This document shows positions 49,191 through 61,057 of a DNA stretch of 64,000 nt, in pieces (position 1 is the stretch's first letter; the number at the start of each line of letters is the position of its first letter). The stretch spans positions 2,283,501-2,347,500 of the forward strand of contig JAQFVV010006246.1 in NCBI GenBank assembly GCA_028023455.1, read 5' to 3'. Position numbers and translations under genes: made by a program. The notes under the pieces were generated by a model, which searched no databases, was not told the origin of the DNA, and was given only the letters and a program-made list of their open reading frames with translations. This DNA comes from Epiperipatus broadwayi. Its lineage: Eukaryota > Onychophora > Udeonychophora > Euonychophora > Peripatidae.

Positions 49191-50002
49191 GTTATATATA
49201 GAGTAAGTTAAAAACAAACTCTTAACAAGCTTCAAAAATACCCTCAACCTCAGACCGCAGTTTCTGCCAATGTACATTGATACTTGACTGAATTATAGAA
49301 ACCTTACAGATCTGGAATAGCTCAGCTTTCCTATTTACCTACATAAAAAGGATGTACAGATATGGAATAAAGAGTTGAAAAATATTCATGCAGTATTGGT
49401 AGACATCTTGATAAAAGACCCTTTGAATTCTTTACCTAAGATAAATCAAAATGAGGCTTCATTTGAAATGAAGAATGAACTTTATTAGAATGACTTGTAA
49501 ATGAACTATTGATCAATAAACTGCTTCTAACCTTTTCATAAATGAACTGAAAATGAGTCATTACATGGATGTAAATGAACTTTATTAGAAGGACTTGCAA
49601 ATTAATTTGTTAAATAAAATTGTTGTTACCGAAAATTAATTTTAGTTATCCATTTGTTCAATTCTATATTTTTTTATTGCATCACTTATCATTCAGTGCA
49701 CTTGTTCATGAGAATCTCATGCCTCCTGAGCTATGTCTGGCATAACTAGACCTAAGTAAGTCAGGTTGTAGGGAGATGGAACTCTAGTGACACCGTTTGG
49801 AAAACCAAACATAAAAATGTCTAGATGCTTCCAGTCTCTATGGTGCTACATCCTCTGATGAACAGGAAATATTGTTGTAGGGGGTTAACATCTGCATTGG
49901 GAAATGCCAATTGATAGTCCCTTCCTGCAACATGCTCATCAGGAAATTGTTACAACCGAGGTAATAAAGGGTTGTATGATGGTCCAGTTACAACATATAT
50001 AT

Positions 50003-51551
50003 TGTAACAGGGCTGAGTTCGATCCCTGTTTCAAAAGTAAACTTTGCTATATATGCGTCAATATAGCCCAATTAATGGAATTTATTTCTTTTTAATATTT
50101 ATATTTATAACTAGATAGGGATTAAAAAAGGTTAATATAAACAGAAGAGGTGGGTTTGCTTTATGAAAACACATGTATATATATATATTTGCTGGATAGA
50201 ATAATATGAAAAAAAAAGTAAAAAGTATAAATGCAGATATGGAAATATGTTTATTTTTCAAGATGGAAGCTTTTCAATTTCATTTTGGAGAAGTTAAATG
50301 AAAAAAAGATAGCAAAAAGAACTTGATCGATATCTAAAGAATTTAATTATGGATATTTAAGTTTGGATTCAAAAGAATTTTGATGAAAACAAAAGGAGAA
50401 CGAAATTAGAATTTGAGGTGCGAAAAGCTTTTGTTCAAAAAGAATCTGGATTTTTGAGTTGCAGAACTTGCTAAAAAAGATTATTCTCTTGCGGATATTT
50501 GTATAGAGTGCTGCAAGGAGAATTGTTGTAAAAATGGTTGGTAGAATGGTGTGCAAGCTGGCTTAAGAAAGTGTATGCATGCCAGGCAGTGCAATCCCAT
50601 TCCATTTAGGTCCGAAGGTGGCTGCAAGAAGGGTAACTGTCAAAGATAGAAACTAATGGCTCCAAAGTCAAAATTAAATTCAAAAAAGGAATGGAACAAC
50701 AAGCAAGAATATAGGACAGCCGGAATAAATAATCAAATTTAATCGCCATGATATCAAGTGCTATAAAAAGAAATCAAAACGAATGAAATTTTTTACTTTT
50801 GATAATCCATCATTGTCTTTGGGGAAGAAAAGCCATTCAGGTATGTGCACATTCAACAATATGCTAATTAGTGTTCCAGATAGCATCTGTTTTTTTAATT
50901 TTTCACAAACTTTCTTATCATGAACGATATGCATAAACTTTTAAAAAGAAAAGAATCAAAGAACAGGAAATGATTTTTCTTACTGGTATGAATCTGATAT
51001 ATGTCTTATTCAGATGATTTTATACATATCTAAGCAGTGTATGCATGCATGCATTTTTTTAGTAAATAAAGAGCACAAAGTCAAATAATATGTAATCAGG
51101 GTATAAATAAAATAATGTACAAGATTTTAAAAATGAAATGTATGTTTATTGGCATTGTTTATTTAGGTCTGTTTTTATAAAAGTATAAAGAATTTAGAAT
51201 ATTATATCAAACATATTAAAGTATAGTAACCCCTTCCCTTGTAGATTTCCTTCAATTTGTCAATCACCCACCCTGAGTAGAGCTAGTCAAGGGCATTTCC
51301 ATATTGGTATTCCAGCTTTCTCAGCATAATTCTTATAGTAATATAAGATTGGCACTTGAGATCATAAATTGACGCTTACAAATATGCTGGGTGAGAAATA
51401 GGAGTATAGTTTTTAAAATACTTTAAAAATAAATATTTGTTTTATAATTATGCATATACGTGTAGCGTTATATACATACACACAATCTTACAAATGATTA
51501 TATATATGTGATATATATATATATATATGGAAAATGGCAAATTCCGTTATA
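50003..51551 (+). repeat. Candidate LTR-like unit in (AT)n (1.55 kb)
   Basis: TGTAACAGGG follows ATATATAT. Its tip contains a perfect 7 bp inverted pair (AACAGGG and CCCTGTT, 50006-50033). The right edge CCGTTATA before ATATATATA looks like a mutated CCGTTACA. The GTTCGATCC inside the hairpin mimics a tRNA B box but no tRNA fold surrounds it. The left neighbour ends GTTACA at 49992, so two units may abut. Confidence 0.35.
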
Positions 51552-51743
51552 ATATATATAACCAGATGCTTTATCCATTTCAAAGGTTTTATCATGAAAC
51601 TAAAACTTTTATAAAGTTTTAAAGAAAACTATTTAAAAGTTTTGTATATGTTTTTATGTATTAAGAGTACATGCAATAATACACATTCTCACCTATATTC
51701 TAAAATTCTGTGAATTTTTTTTCTTTAATAGATTTTATTTTAG

Positions 51744-51885
51744 TTTAAAATAATTTTCTTTTGACACTTATATTTTTAATCTACTTGTAAAAATATTCTA
51801 ATTTAAAAAAGTCTTTAAAATAATTTTCTTTTGACACTTATATTTTTAATCTACTTGTAAAAATATTCTAATTTAAAAAAGTCTT
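51744..51885 (+). repeat. Exact 70 bp tandem duplication
   Basis: TTTAAAATAATTTTCTTTTG...AATTTAAAAAAGTC is present twice head to tail with a 70 bp period and no mismatch that I can see, implying a recent event (or an assembly artefact) in otherwise decayed DNA. Confidence 0.9.
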
Positions 51886-53613
51886 AATCATTTTTGACAA
51901 AGGATTTTAATTTGGGAAGGTTTTAATGGCAATCTTGTTTCTTTGATTGCAATCTATTTTTTAAAAAAGCTGAGACTTAATTTTGCATTTACTTTTTTTA
52001 ATTATGTATAAGATAGGAGCCTTGGTCTGATTTTTAAATTAAGATTAAGTCTGAAAGAGAGATTTGCCTTCAGCAAAAATGTATAACTAAAGATGATGTG
52101 GGAGATAAGAGTGCACATAAATAGCTCTGAGATTTTGGACTAATTATTTAGCCATTCATTTTTATTCTGCTTGTTGAGTATTGATTTAGCTTATAGTACA
52201 CTAATAGTATACCTATTCAAATACTGCCATAAATTATTAAGATTGTTGTCAATGTCTGGGTACAGCTATTGAGAAAATCACCTTTTTACTATCTGCTGAT
52301 CAGAAATTTTGCTGAAATTATATAACTGACTTCCATTTACTAAATAGGATCATCTCTGCAGAATGCCAAAACTACACTATGCAGAATCTTATCTACAACA
52401 TGCCATGCTAAACCAATCCAAACAAGTACCCTGGGTTCCTAATTGTTCCTGGAAGATCATGTCATAAAAACTTAAACAAGAACTTATTCAAAATTACCTC
52501 CACACTTCCTATCAAAGAGATAGAAATCAAAAGCCTTCATGATAAACTTAAATTATGAAAAGCATTGCAAATCTCAATCGAAAAAATCTTATGGACTTTT
52601 CATTAGACCTCAAGTAAAAGATTTTATATTCTGACCAGGGCTTAAATCTCTAAGTTAAATTGATTTTTATAGTCCCAGCTTAATCTCAAAGGAAACCTCT
52701 TTATAATACATTTTGTATATTCAAGTTAAATATCTTTAAGCATTTATTATGTATTTTATTTATAGTTTCTGTTGGAATCTTAGTTTTAAGATTTCCTACT
52801 TTGTGTTATTAATTTATTCAAGAGTGTATTGTGAATTTCTATTTTATATGATTTGTGTTCTTTATTTTTATATTACTAACCCTTGATAAATGCTTGGGCA
52901 GATATTAATATTTTTTTAAATCACTTGTCCCTTTTGTTATAATTTGTTTAGTTAAGCTTGGTTTGTAGTTTTCTGCAGACTGCAAATTTTTTTCCCCAAA
53001 TCAGAGATTTTGTTTTCTTCTATTTACGATTACAGAAAACACTAATCTTTTCTTGTTCTATTTTTTTTCCTTGTATTGGAGCCAACATTGGTAACCTTGA
53101 ACATGGTTAATCATGAGTTGTTCTTCAAACATATGACATTCTTGGTCCTGATGCTTTATTCCAGGTCAAGGAAAACTCACCTGCATTATTTTGTTGTGTT
53201 CCCTACAAGATTTCAAATCTCCAAATGGGGAAACTGGAATTGATTTTTATAATTTGCTGGCAAGATGACATTATAAATCCCTCTCTTTTAAATTATAGGT
53301 GAGAAAACAAACTTATTTGCCAGGGTATTTAATATTTCAAAACTCACATACACTCTGATAAATACACCAATAAAATCTAGATCAAACTTTCATATTTTGT
53401 TTGCCTGAGATTTATTTCTTTTTTTGAATTAGTTTGGCTGACATTTGTCTCTGTAGTCTTTTCTCAATTGTCTGAACAATATTAAAGATCTCTTTCTCTC
53501 CCTGGGTCTAGCTACTAGCATTCATAATCATTAACTTTTGATCACCATAAATTAAATTTTCTATGTCATTAGTGACCTAGTGGCAAGTGATCAAAGGAAG
53601 TGAAGCATGGACT

Positions 53614-53631
53614 GGTACAATATATTGTACC
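53614..53631. repeat. 18 bp perfect palindrome at an element junction
   Basis: GGTACAATATATTGTACC. The left half reads as a 3' element end (GGTACA) and the right half as a 5' start (TGTACC) sharing one ATATAT. Confidence 0.85.
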
Positions 53632-55314
53632 AAGGTACATCATGACTAAATGTTTTAGTATTTTTTAAGAGTAAAAATATTTAAGAAATTTCATTTTAAA
53701 AAACCAAAGTAAAATAAAAGTTTTAAAAGTGTAGAACAAAAGATTAGGATAGGGGGGGTATATTGTTAAAGAAAGTAAATAAACGATTGTAAAGTGAGTG
53801 TAACATTTTAGAAATAAAGGAAAAGAAGATATTGAAATAAAAAATGATTTAATATTACTTTTTTAATAAAAAAAAATTAAAAAGAAGAGGGAATTCATTT
53901 TGTCTTAGAATAAAAGGATTGATGGAGAGCTAATGTAATAAAACAAAAAGAAATCTAATTCAATGGCTAAGAAATTAACAAAGAAACTAAAAATTAATAT
54001 TCACTTAAACCAGTGACCAATGGAAAGGATCAGAGACTTTAAATAAAAGAAACAAGTCCAAATCAGAGTGAAATCAAATGTATGATGGATCTGTGAGATA
54101 AGAAGGCTGGCTATAAAAGAAGCGAACTTTGTATTGTTAGATTAGTCAAAAAAATTTTAATAAAAAAAAAAAATAGAATCAACGAATCAAAAGAAAATTG
54201 CAGAAGCTACTATTCGAAGAAAATGATGCATTGCTGAACTCATCGTATCATGCAGCCAGCCAGAGCCTTCTCTGCAGCACCATCAGCAGATACTTTGGAG
54301 GACAAACCATGTTCGGGTAAAGTCTAAGGAACAGCAGAGTATCCATGCTGAGATCCATTAGTGTCACATAGCATCACAAAATAAGGAAAGATCTACAAGG
54401 AGTTAGTGCTAACCAGTTGGAACCAAGATTCTACAGAAGCTACATTTTGTCATACTCATATCAAATCAAATTCAAATCCTAGGTCACATTTCATTTTTCT
54501 TATTCTCTAATTCTTGATTTTTAAGCCATGGTAGATAAGTAAATAAAAACTTTTAACTTTTTATGAACTAGTATCTTCAGGGTATAAATTATATTGGCTC
54601 GATTGTCCAACTTTTATTCAGAATTATTAAATGAGAGTGTGAATTTTAATTAAATATGTTTTGTATTTTTTATTTTATTTCAAATGTATTAAAATATGTA
54701 TTTAAATGAAAAGAGTGTGCATGGTTGTATTATGAGACAAAGCGATTATTTTAAGAAAAAAGAACTAGATTTAAACTGTTGTTGAAATATTTATGTTAAT
54801 AGAACGAACGTACACATTTATTATGAGATAATATGTTTAATTTATGGAAATAGAATGGGGGTTGAATATATAATTGTTATTGAGAAGTGATTTAAGTTGA
54901 AACTAAAAGAGTAGGGAATATCTTTTGAAATAAGAATTTTTGAGTGATGCCAAAGTTTTTATTATTATTAAGAAATAGAATTTTAGAATGGGCAGAGATT
55001 TATAAGACAGCTACAATTTGATGAGCTAGCTGGGATTTCAGATACTAGATTCATTGCTGGTCGAGTGAACACATTAATTACTTCATGATTAACTGGCACC
55101 TAAAGGGATCTCTTTAAAATAAATAAAGTGTTTGGTTGGCCAGTGTTTTAATTTAGCAGCCGAGTGTTTATATTATTGGTAGCTTGCTGCCAATAATATT
55201 GCTCACTCTACCTGAGGGACCTGAAACCTTCAGATATAGGATAGTTTGTTAATGAGGGAAGAGTAAAAAGATATTTCTATTTTTATTACTATAAAAAAAA
55301 AGGTGGGTGGTTCA
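53626..55314 (+). repeat. Solo-LTR-like unit in (AT)n (1.69 kb)
   Basis: It starts TGTACCAAGGTACA (self-complementary) after ATATAT and ends GGTGGGTGGTTCA before ATATATATATA. A GC-richer block at 54180-54420 containing TTCGGGTAAAGTC is reminiscent of LTR R/U5 regions elsewhere in the window. No ORF. Confidence 0.5.
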
Positions 55315-56439
55315 ATATATATATATACATACATATAAGTATGTTAATGTAAAATAAAAATAAAAAGATTTTAAAAATATACAGTTAATAAAATGATTCA
55401 TCTTAAATGAACATTATCTCATCTGCAATTATAAAAATGTATTTGGAAGACAAAAGTAAATAACAGGAAAGTATTACAATTTTAATATGAAAGTATTACA
55501 GTTTAGTACAATAATTGGAAATTAATTATTCCTTATTTTAAAAAATAAATTGTTAAATTTAAATATGGCTAACTCGGATTTAATTGATTAACGTGAAATG
55601 TGTTTTTTACTAAATCAACAGTATGGTATGTTCAAATATTTAAATGTATAGGTTTTTTCATATTCAATTTAAATTTTGCTTAGTTATGAGTCAGCTTATA
55701 TGCACTTATTTTTCAAAATAAGTAATTGACTATTTATGGTTTTACAATGAATTTTATAGAATTTTCTGATACAAATTAATCCTTACAAAAGCATGATAAT
55801 AGTATAGATATCCTTCCAGGAATGCAAGGATAACAATTCTGGATATTTTCATTATAAATATATTATGACATTTATTTCATGTGCATGAGTATACAGATTT
55901 TAAAAAGGTGAAACAGTTTAAGAAGTTCTAATTAAAGCAGAATTAGAATGCCAATAAATAGAAGTATATTTACTTGGTATTTCTTTAAAAAAAATAGTTA
56001 AAAATTTTACTTTGTTAAAAAGCAGACAGATATTAAAACATTTTAAAAAATATATTTCTGAATAAGCATATATCACTTCAATTAAAACATTAGAATGTAT
56101 AAACTTGTTATTTAATGTGTTATGGCAGAATTATAAATGAACTAATTAATAAGTTTAAAAACAAAAACAATTATGCTAAATATAGTTTGAAAAAACATGT
56201 TATACTTTTTCCATCCTCTATCAGTAAATATTGAATGTATAGAAAATTTAAACTTTATTCAAACTTCAAATACAAACAACTTGTTAGTAATATTGTCAAG
56301 CATAGGTGGTTGAGAGGTCAGTGACAGCTCCTTTACAAGCAGTTGTCCTGGTTTAGCAGGTTTGCTTTCCAGCTGATGCAGTGACACATGAGAAAAAAAC
56401 AACTTATTAGTAATAACACATAAATAATCACATAATCAC

Positions 56440-57055
56440 CATTTATTATGCTAGCACATCTGTTATTAACAAAGACAAAACTCTTCATACAGTAATGCCC
56501 TCAGTGCCAACCAGAGTAATAAATGGATGCCAGAAGACTTGTGCATAAAATCCCACTCATCCAATATCCTCAGACTAGTGTCTGGCTTGTCACCTTTGTC
56601 AGTCAGGAGCTTTGGTTCTGAGAGCACCTCACTTAGATCTTAGGATCTAATGCAACCCTCCAGCAGCCACCTTTTATATCTACTTAACTACAAAACTATG
56701 AGAATAAAATTGAAAACACAATATTTTCAATCTGAGGTCAATAGCTTATATAGTCATCTGGGTCTGAACTCAGTTCAGTACCCATACATTTTGGTGTCTT
56801 TGGCTCTTTAACAACCATAGCCACCAATGTCCTATTAGACAGGATTGGTGTTAAACCACTAAGCATCGCATAATCACCATTTCTTATGCTAGCACATCTG
56901 TTATTAACAAAGCAAAACTCTTCACACAGTAGTACCACTCAGTGCCAACCAGTGTAATCAAATAGATGCCGGAAGGCTTGTGCATAAAATCCCCATCTAG
57001 TGCCTACTCATCCAATATCCTCAGACTAGTTTCTGGCTTGTGGCCTTTGTTTACT
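56440..57055 (+). repeat. Direct repeat pair, about 175 bp, 430 bp apart
   Basis: ATAATCACCATTTMTTATGCTAGCACATCTGTTATTAACAAAG, ACTCTTCAYACAGTA, CAGTGCCAACCAG, TTGTGCATAAAATC and CTCATCCAATATCCTCAGACTAGT appear at 56431-56580 and again at 56868-57030. The same unit forms the arms of the 35473 foldback. The intervening segment is open on the minus strand (56738-56938), but the frame crosses repeat sequence and I recognise no domain. Confidence 0.8.
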
Positions 57056-57224
57056 TAAATATGTCAATTTAATATTTAAAATTATGTTAAAATTTTAAGG
57101 TTTTTTTTGTTATTCATTTTTGTACATCAAGTGGGACATAAGCTCAGTAATCTGCTTTAGAAGATAGTTACATTATTAGTTAAAACATTTTTTTTTTACT
57201 TTTGGTCTGTGTATATATATATAT

Positions 57225-58907
57225 TGTACCAGGTCGAACCACTGAAACCACCTACTTATACGTATATATAAGTTTGTCCCATTTCAAACTCCTTCATAAT
57301 ACATTTATAATCTTATAAAGGTTACATGAACGAACCGGCATGTTCGAGCAAAATGGGAGATCTTATTGATAGCTTTAACTATCAACAATGGCCCATCTTG
57401 GCTGCTAGATTCAAACCCTACTATCCAAATACTTTATTTCTTTCGGGGTAAACCCCTGGGGCACCAGCTAGTCTGAAGACTAACGTATTCGGGCAGTAGG
57501 CTCATAATCCAGCACTCGAAACAATTTCCTTAACTAGCTCAGTTAATTAGTGGTGGAAAGAGTTAATAAAAGGTTGGTAAAAAGAATTGACTGACAAATG
57601 AAGTTTAAGTTTAAAGACAATTTATTTTAATCAAAAATTAATTAAGTTTTAAAGATAATTTATTAACCAATATTAATTTACTAAATTTAAACATCTTGAT
57701 AATCTAATTTAATACACGCACATTTTTAAATTAACATTTCTAAACTAGTTTAAATATTCTTGTAGATTTTAATAGTAGAACATTGGTATTTATATAATTT
57801 AACTAATAACATGGATATAATGATCACACACATATTAATTTATATATCATTCACAAATATAATAATAAAACATTAATAGCATTTGACACTTAAACACACA
57901 TATCAATAGTTCATTTTATGTATGATAGAGTTCATATAATTTGAATCTTGAATATTTATGAATTACAGTGGTGGCTACTACGTATAAATGATAATAATAA
58001 AATGTTTTACCTAGGATTTTTTGGAACGTGGATATTGCTTGTTGTTGACTGTGTCTGCTGCTTCTGATGGATTATATCTAACCGGTTAGCTTTGGACGTT
58101 TCTTGAAGAAATTTTTATGCGAATCCATTTGTTTTATTTTGAAGACAGTTGAATCTTTGATGGAGGATTTCTGAGTTGTTATGCAGATATTATTTCACGG
58201 GCAGGTCTTGCTGATCTTGTTGGACTAAGGGCTGAACGAAGAGCGTATATTTTCATAAGATGCTCAGCAATGCATGTTTGTTTGTGGATTCATAATAGAA
58301 ATGCACAAGACTGTCACTGCAAACTAGACTGAATAAAACTCTTAACTGATTGTCCGATAAAATATCCAGTATTTATACCGACGACGTGTTGTCCCTTTAA
58401 TATCCTCCGGCAAATATCTGCTGTCGAAATTCTTTAACATTTAATCCTATGACAACGTGTTTTTGTCGATTGTTTAATTTGTAGTAGCTATTTTAAAACG
58501 TGTTGTTTTCATATCTTAAATTAGTAGTCCACCGCTGTGTTTTTAAATACATTTTTCATTTATTTATAATATTTAATACTGATACATTTATTTTACATTT
58601 GCACGCACATATATAATTTTACTCTACACATCAAAACTAGTTTTAAGATTATTTTTCTTCTTTAATTTAAAAGAAGAGATTTATATATTTTTTTAAAGCT
58701 TTTAAATTGTATTTCACTTATAATAATAAACTCTTTACTTCCTTTTTATAAAACCTTCAGTTTAACTTTAAGAAAACCCCCTTCACACTTTAAATCAATG
58801 ATTTTTCAACTTTTATTTCAAACTCTTTTGCGAAAGATTTTTTTGTTTTAATAATTTTTTTACGACAAAATTATTTTATATACATGTGCCAATTTGGCCT
58901 TGGCACA
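57225..58907 (+). repeat. Solo-LTR-like unit in (AT)n (1.68 kb)
   Basis: TGTACCAGGTCGAACC starts after (AT)n and GGCCTTGGCACA ends before (AT)n. The ends are imperfect inverted repeats (TGTACCA-GG against TGTGCCAAGG). A TATA-like GTATTTATACCG lies at about 58369-58380. The 57600-57960 stretch shows C over G bias. Non-coding. Confidence 0.55.
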
Positions 58908-58923
58908 ATATATATATATATAT

Positions 58924-60591
58924 TGTGATGATCGCACATACTGCGGTCACACATATAGATATTTAACATTTAAAGAATATTAAATATTGTATTTGGAATA
59001 CTAAAAAGTGAGTTTAAAAAATCATAAACAAAGAAATGTTTTAATTAAGAAAAGAGAGGGAAATAGAATCGAAAAGATTCTTATCTTTTACCCTCCAAAG
59101 TTAAGATTTTGTAAATGAAAAATAAGTTAGAAATATTGAAATTGTAAATTAGAAAATTAATAGTAATAAAGAAATCTAAATGAAAGACAAACTAAAACAT
59201 GATGTATAAGAAAAGTAAAGTTTGAAAGCCTTAAACAGAGCAAAAAATAGAAATTTAAAAACATGACTGAAAGATAAGGATCTGGGTCATAAAAGTACAC
59301 CTTTGACGATAAAACGAAACGCGTGTATGAAGTATGATAAAGACAGAAAAATTTAATGCTTGCCAAATATAAAAATAAAAAAACATTTTATTAAAAATCT
59401 ATTTAATTAAAAAAAAAATGAATAAATAAATAAATGTACATAGTGCTATGAAATTATGTAAAGGCAAATCTATAAATGGCCGAAGGCACATTCAGAAAAG
59501 CAAAGGTGTGAACAACAGCGAAAACAAAGGATCGAAAGGACAAAGAACTGGGGAATTTTAATTAAAAGTATGATTAGTATTGGTAGAGACTTCTTGTCAA
59601 GACGTTGGTAAAAACACTGCTCTGATAATAAGCAGCCATAGTTAACAATATATGATTTCTAACATCGGTGCCTCATCAAGAATGGCTGGCTAAGGGCCGT
59701 CGTGATCGCTTGCCAATCCAGATTCACTGTGCTCTAATGGTTCCCGTCTAGATGTAACAACTGCCGATGTAATGCCTGCCGGAGAGTTCGTTTTGCCTGG
59801 TTCTTGATGTCCTAAATGCGGAGGAGTTCCCACAACCAAAATCTAACTTAGGAGTGACCGTCCCTGCTAAAGAAGTGGAGAAATTCCACGTGGCGGTCAG
59901 CAAGACTTCAAATTAATTCAGAGACTTAAAAACCTAGGTAATTATGTATATTACATTTTATATTTCCATGTGCACATACCTTTATTGAGACAATGGCCAA
60001 ATTCTTACTTTGAATGATAAAGACATTCTTTAACTTTTAATATATACTCGAATGATGATTTATAAATGTACAATTATTTATAGAATCTTTTTATTTTGGT
60101 TACTCGTAGCATTATAGCACATAATCTGTTTTTTTTATTGAGTGGTAATGATTTAAAGTACTTCTTTTATTGTTAATTTATTCTAATAAATATATTTATT
60201 ATTGATTTAAATCTGTTTCGTCTCGTTCTTCGCCACTTCCAAAAGTAAGATAGTCTTAGGGGTCTGGAAATAATTATTACTCACTTTGAGTGCTGAATTA
60301 ACACGTGAAGCTAGTGGTGCAGTATTTTGATCCCATTAAAATTTATAAATATCCAAGCGCTGTAACTCTGTTAAATCTTACAGCAGTCGAGAGATGGTTG
60401 ACTGGGAAAAATAACCTGGGGCTATACCCGTATAATTGCAGGTTCGGTCAAGTACGGATATAGACTCGTTTATGTCCGTATGTTCTTTCTGCTTATGGTA
60501 GCAGAAAGTGGACGATCTTGAATTTTAAGAATTCCCCATTATATATAAATAAAAGAGAAGTTAAGCTTTCGATCACCGGGTTTCCGTTACA
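58924..60591 (+). repeat. Adjacent solo-LTR-like unit in (AT)n (1.67 kb)
   Basis: TGTGATGATCGCAC starts 16 bp of AT repeat after the preceding unit. CGGGTTTCCGTTACA ends before the next (AT)n. The tip is self-complementary (TGTGA...TCACA within 28 bases). A GC-richer central block at 59460-59930 contains no recognisable ORF. The terminal sequences differ from the neighbour, so it is a different family or subfamily. Confidence 0.55.
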
Positions 60592-61057
60592 ATATATATA
60601 TATATATGTAAAAAGTAAACACTTTGTGGTTTCAATTTTAAACAACAACAACAAAAAATAACGATAATAAAAAATGACAGAAAACATATTAAAGATATTA
60701 AATTGATCTTGCCTTATTTAAACCCAAAAAAATATTTGTACTTTCATTGAAGTAACCAATTTTTTAATGAATTATTATTCTTTTTTTTCTAATAATATGT
60801 GCCTGTTTCTGTTGGTTATTAATTTATTAAATTATATATCAAAGTTCTGAAATATTATATTAAAACTAGTTTCAATTATAAATTTATAAAAGGGAAGAAT
60901 ATTTAGATTTCTAGGTTCAGTGTCTATAGAGTTTGATCAAGGCATGACAAATATCCCATTATCAATCTTTTAATGGCATGATATTTTGATATAAAGTATT
61001 TTCTGGATAAGAAGATTAAAGATACATAGTGAGCACAAAAAAAGATATATATATATT

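Noticed and set aside
50003-50040. tRNA-like B box (GTTCGATCC)
   Set aside because: It forms the loop of a 7 bp hairpin at an element tip; no A box, anticodon arm or acceptor stem could be drawn.
56738-56938. 66-codon minus-strand frame rich in normal residues
   Set aside because: Its start lies in a dispersed repeat, and no motif or splice pair supports an exon; it may be element-derived.
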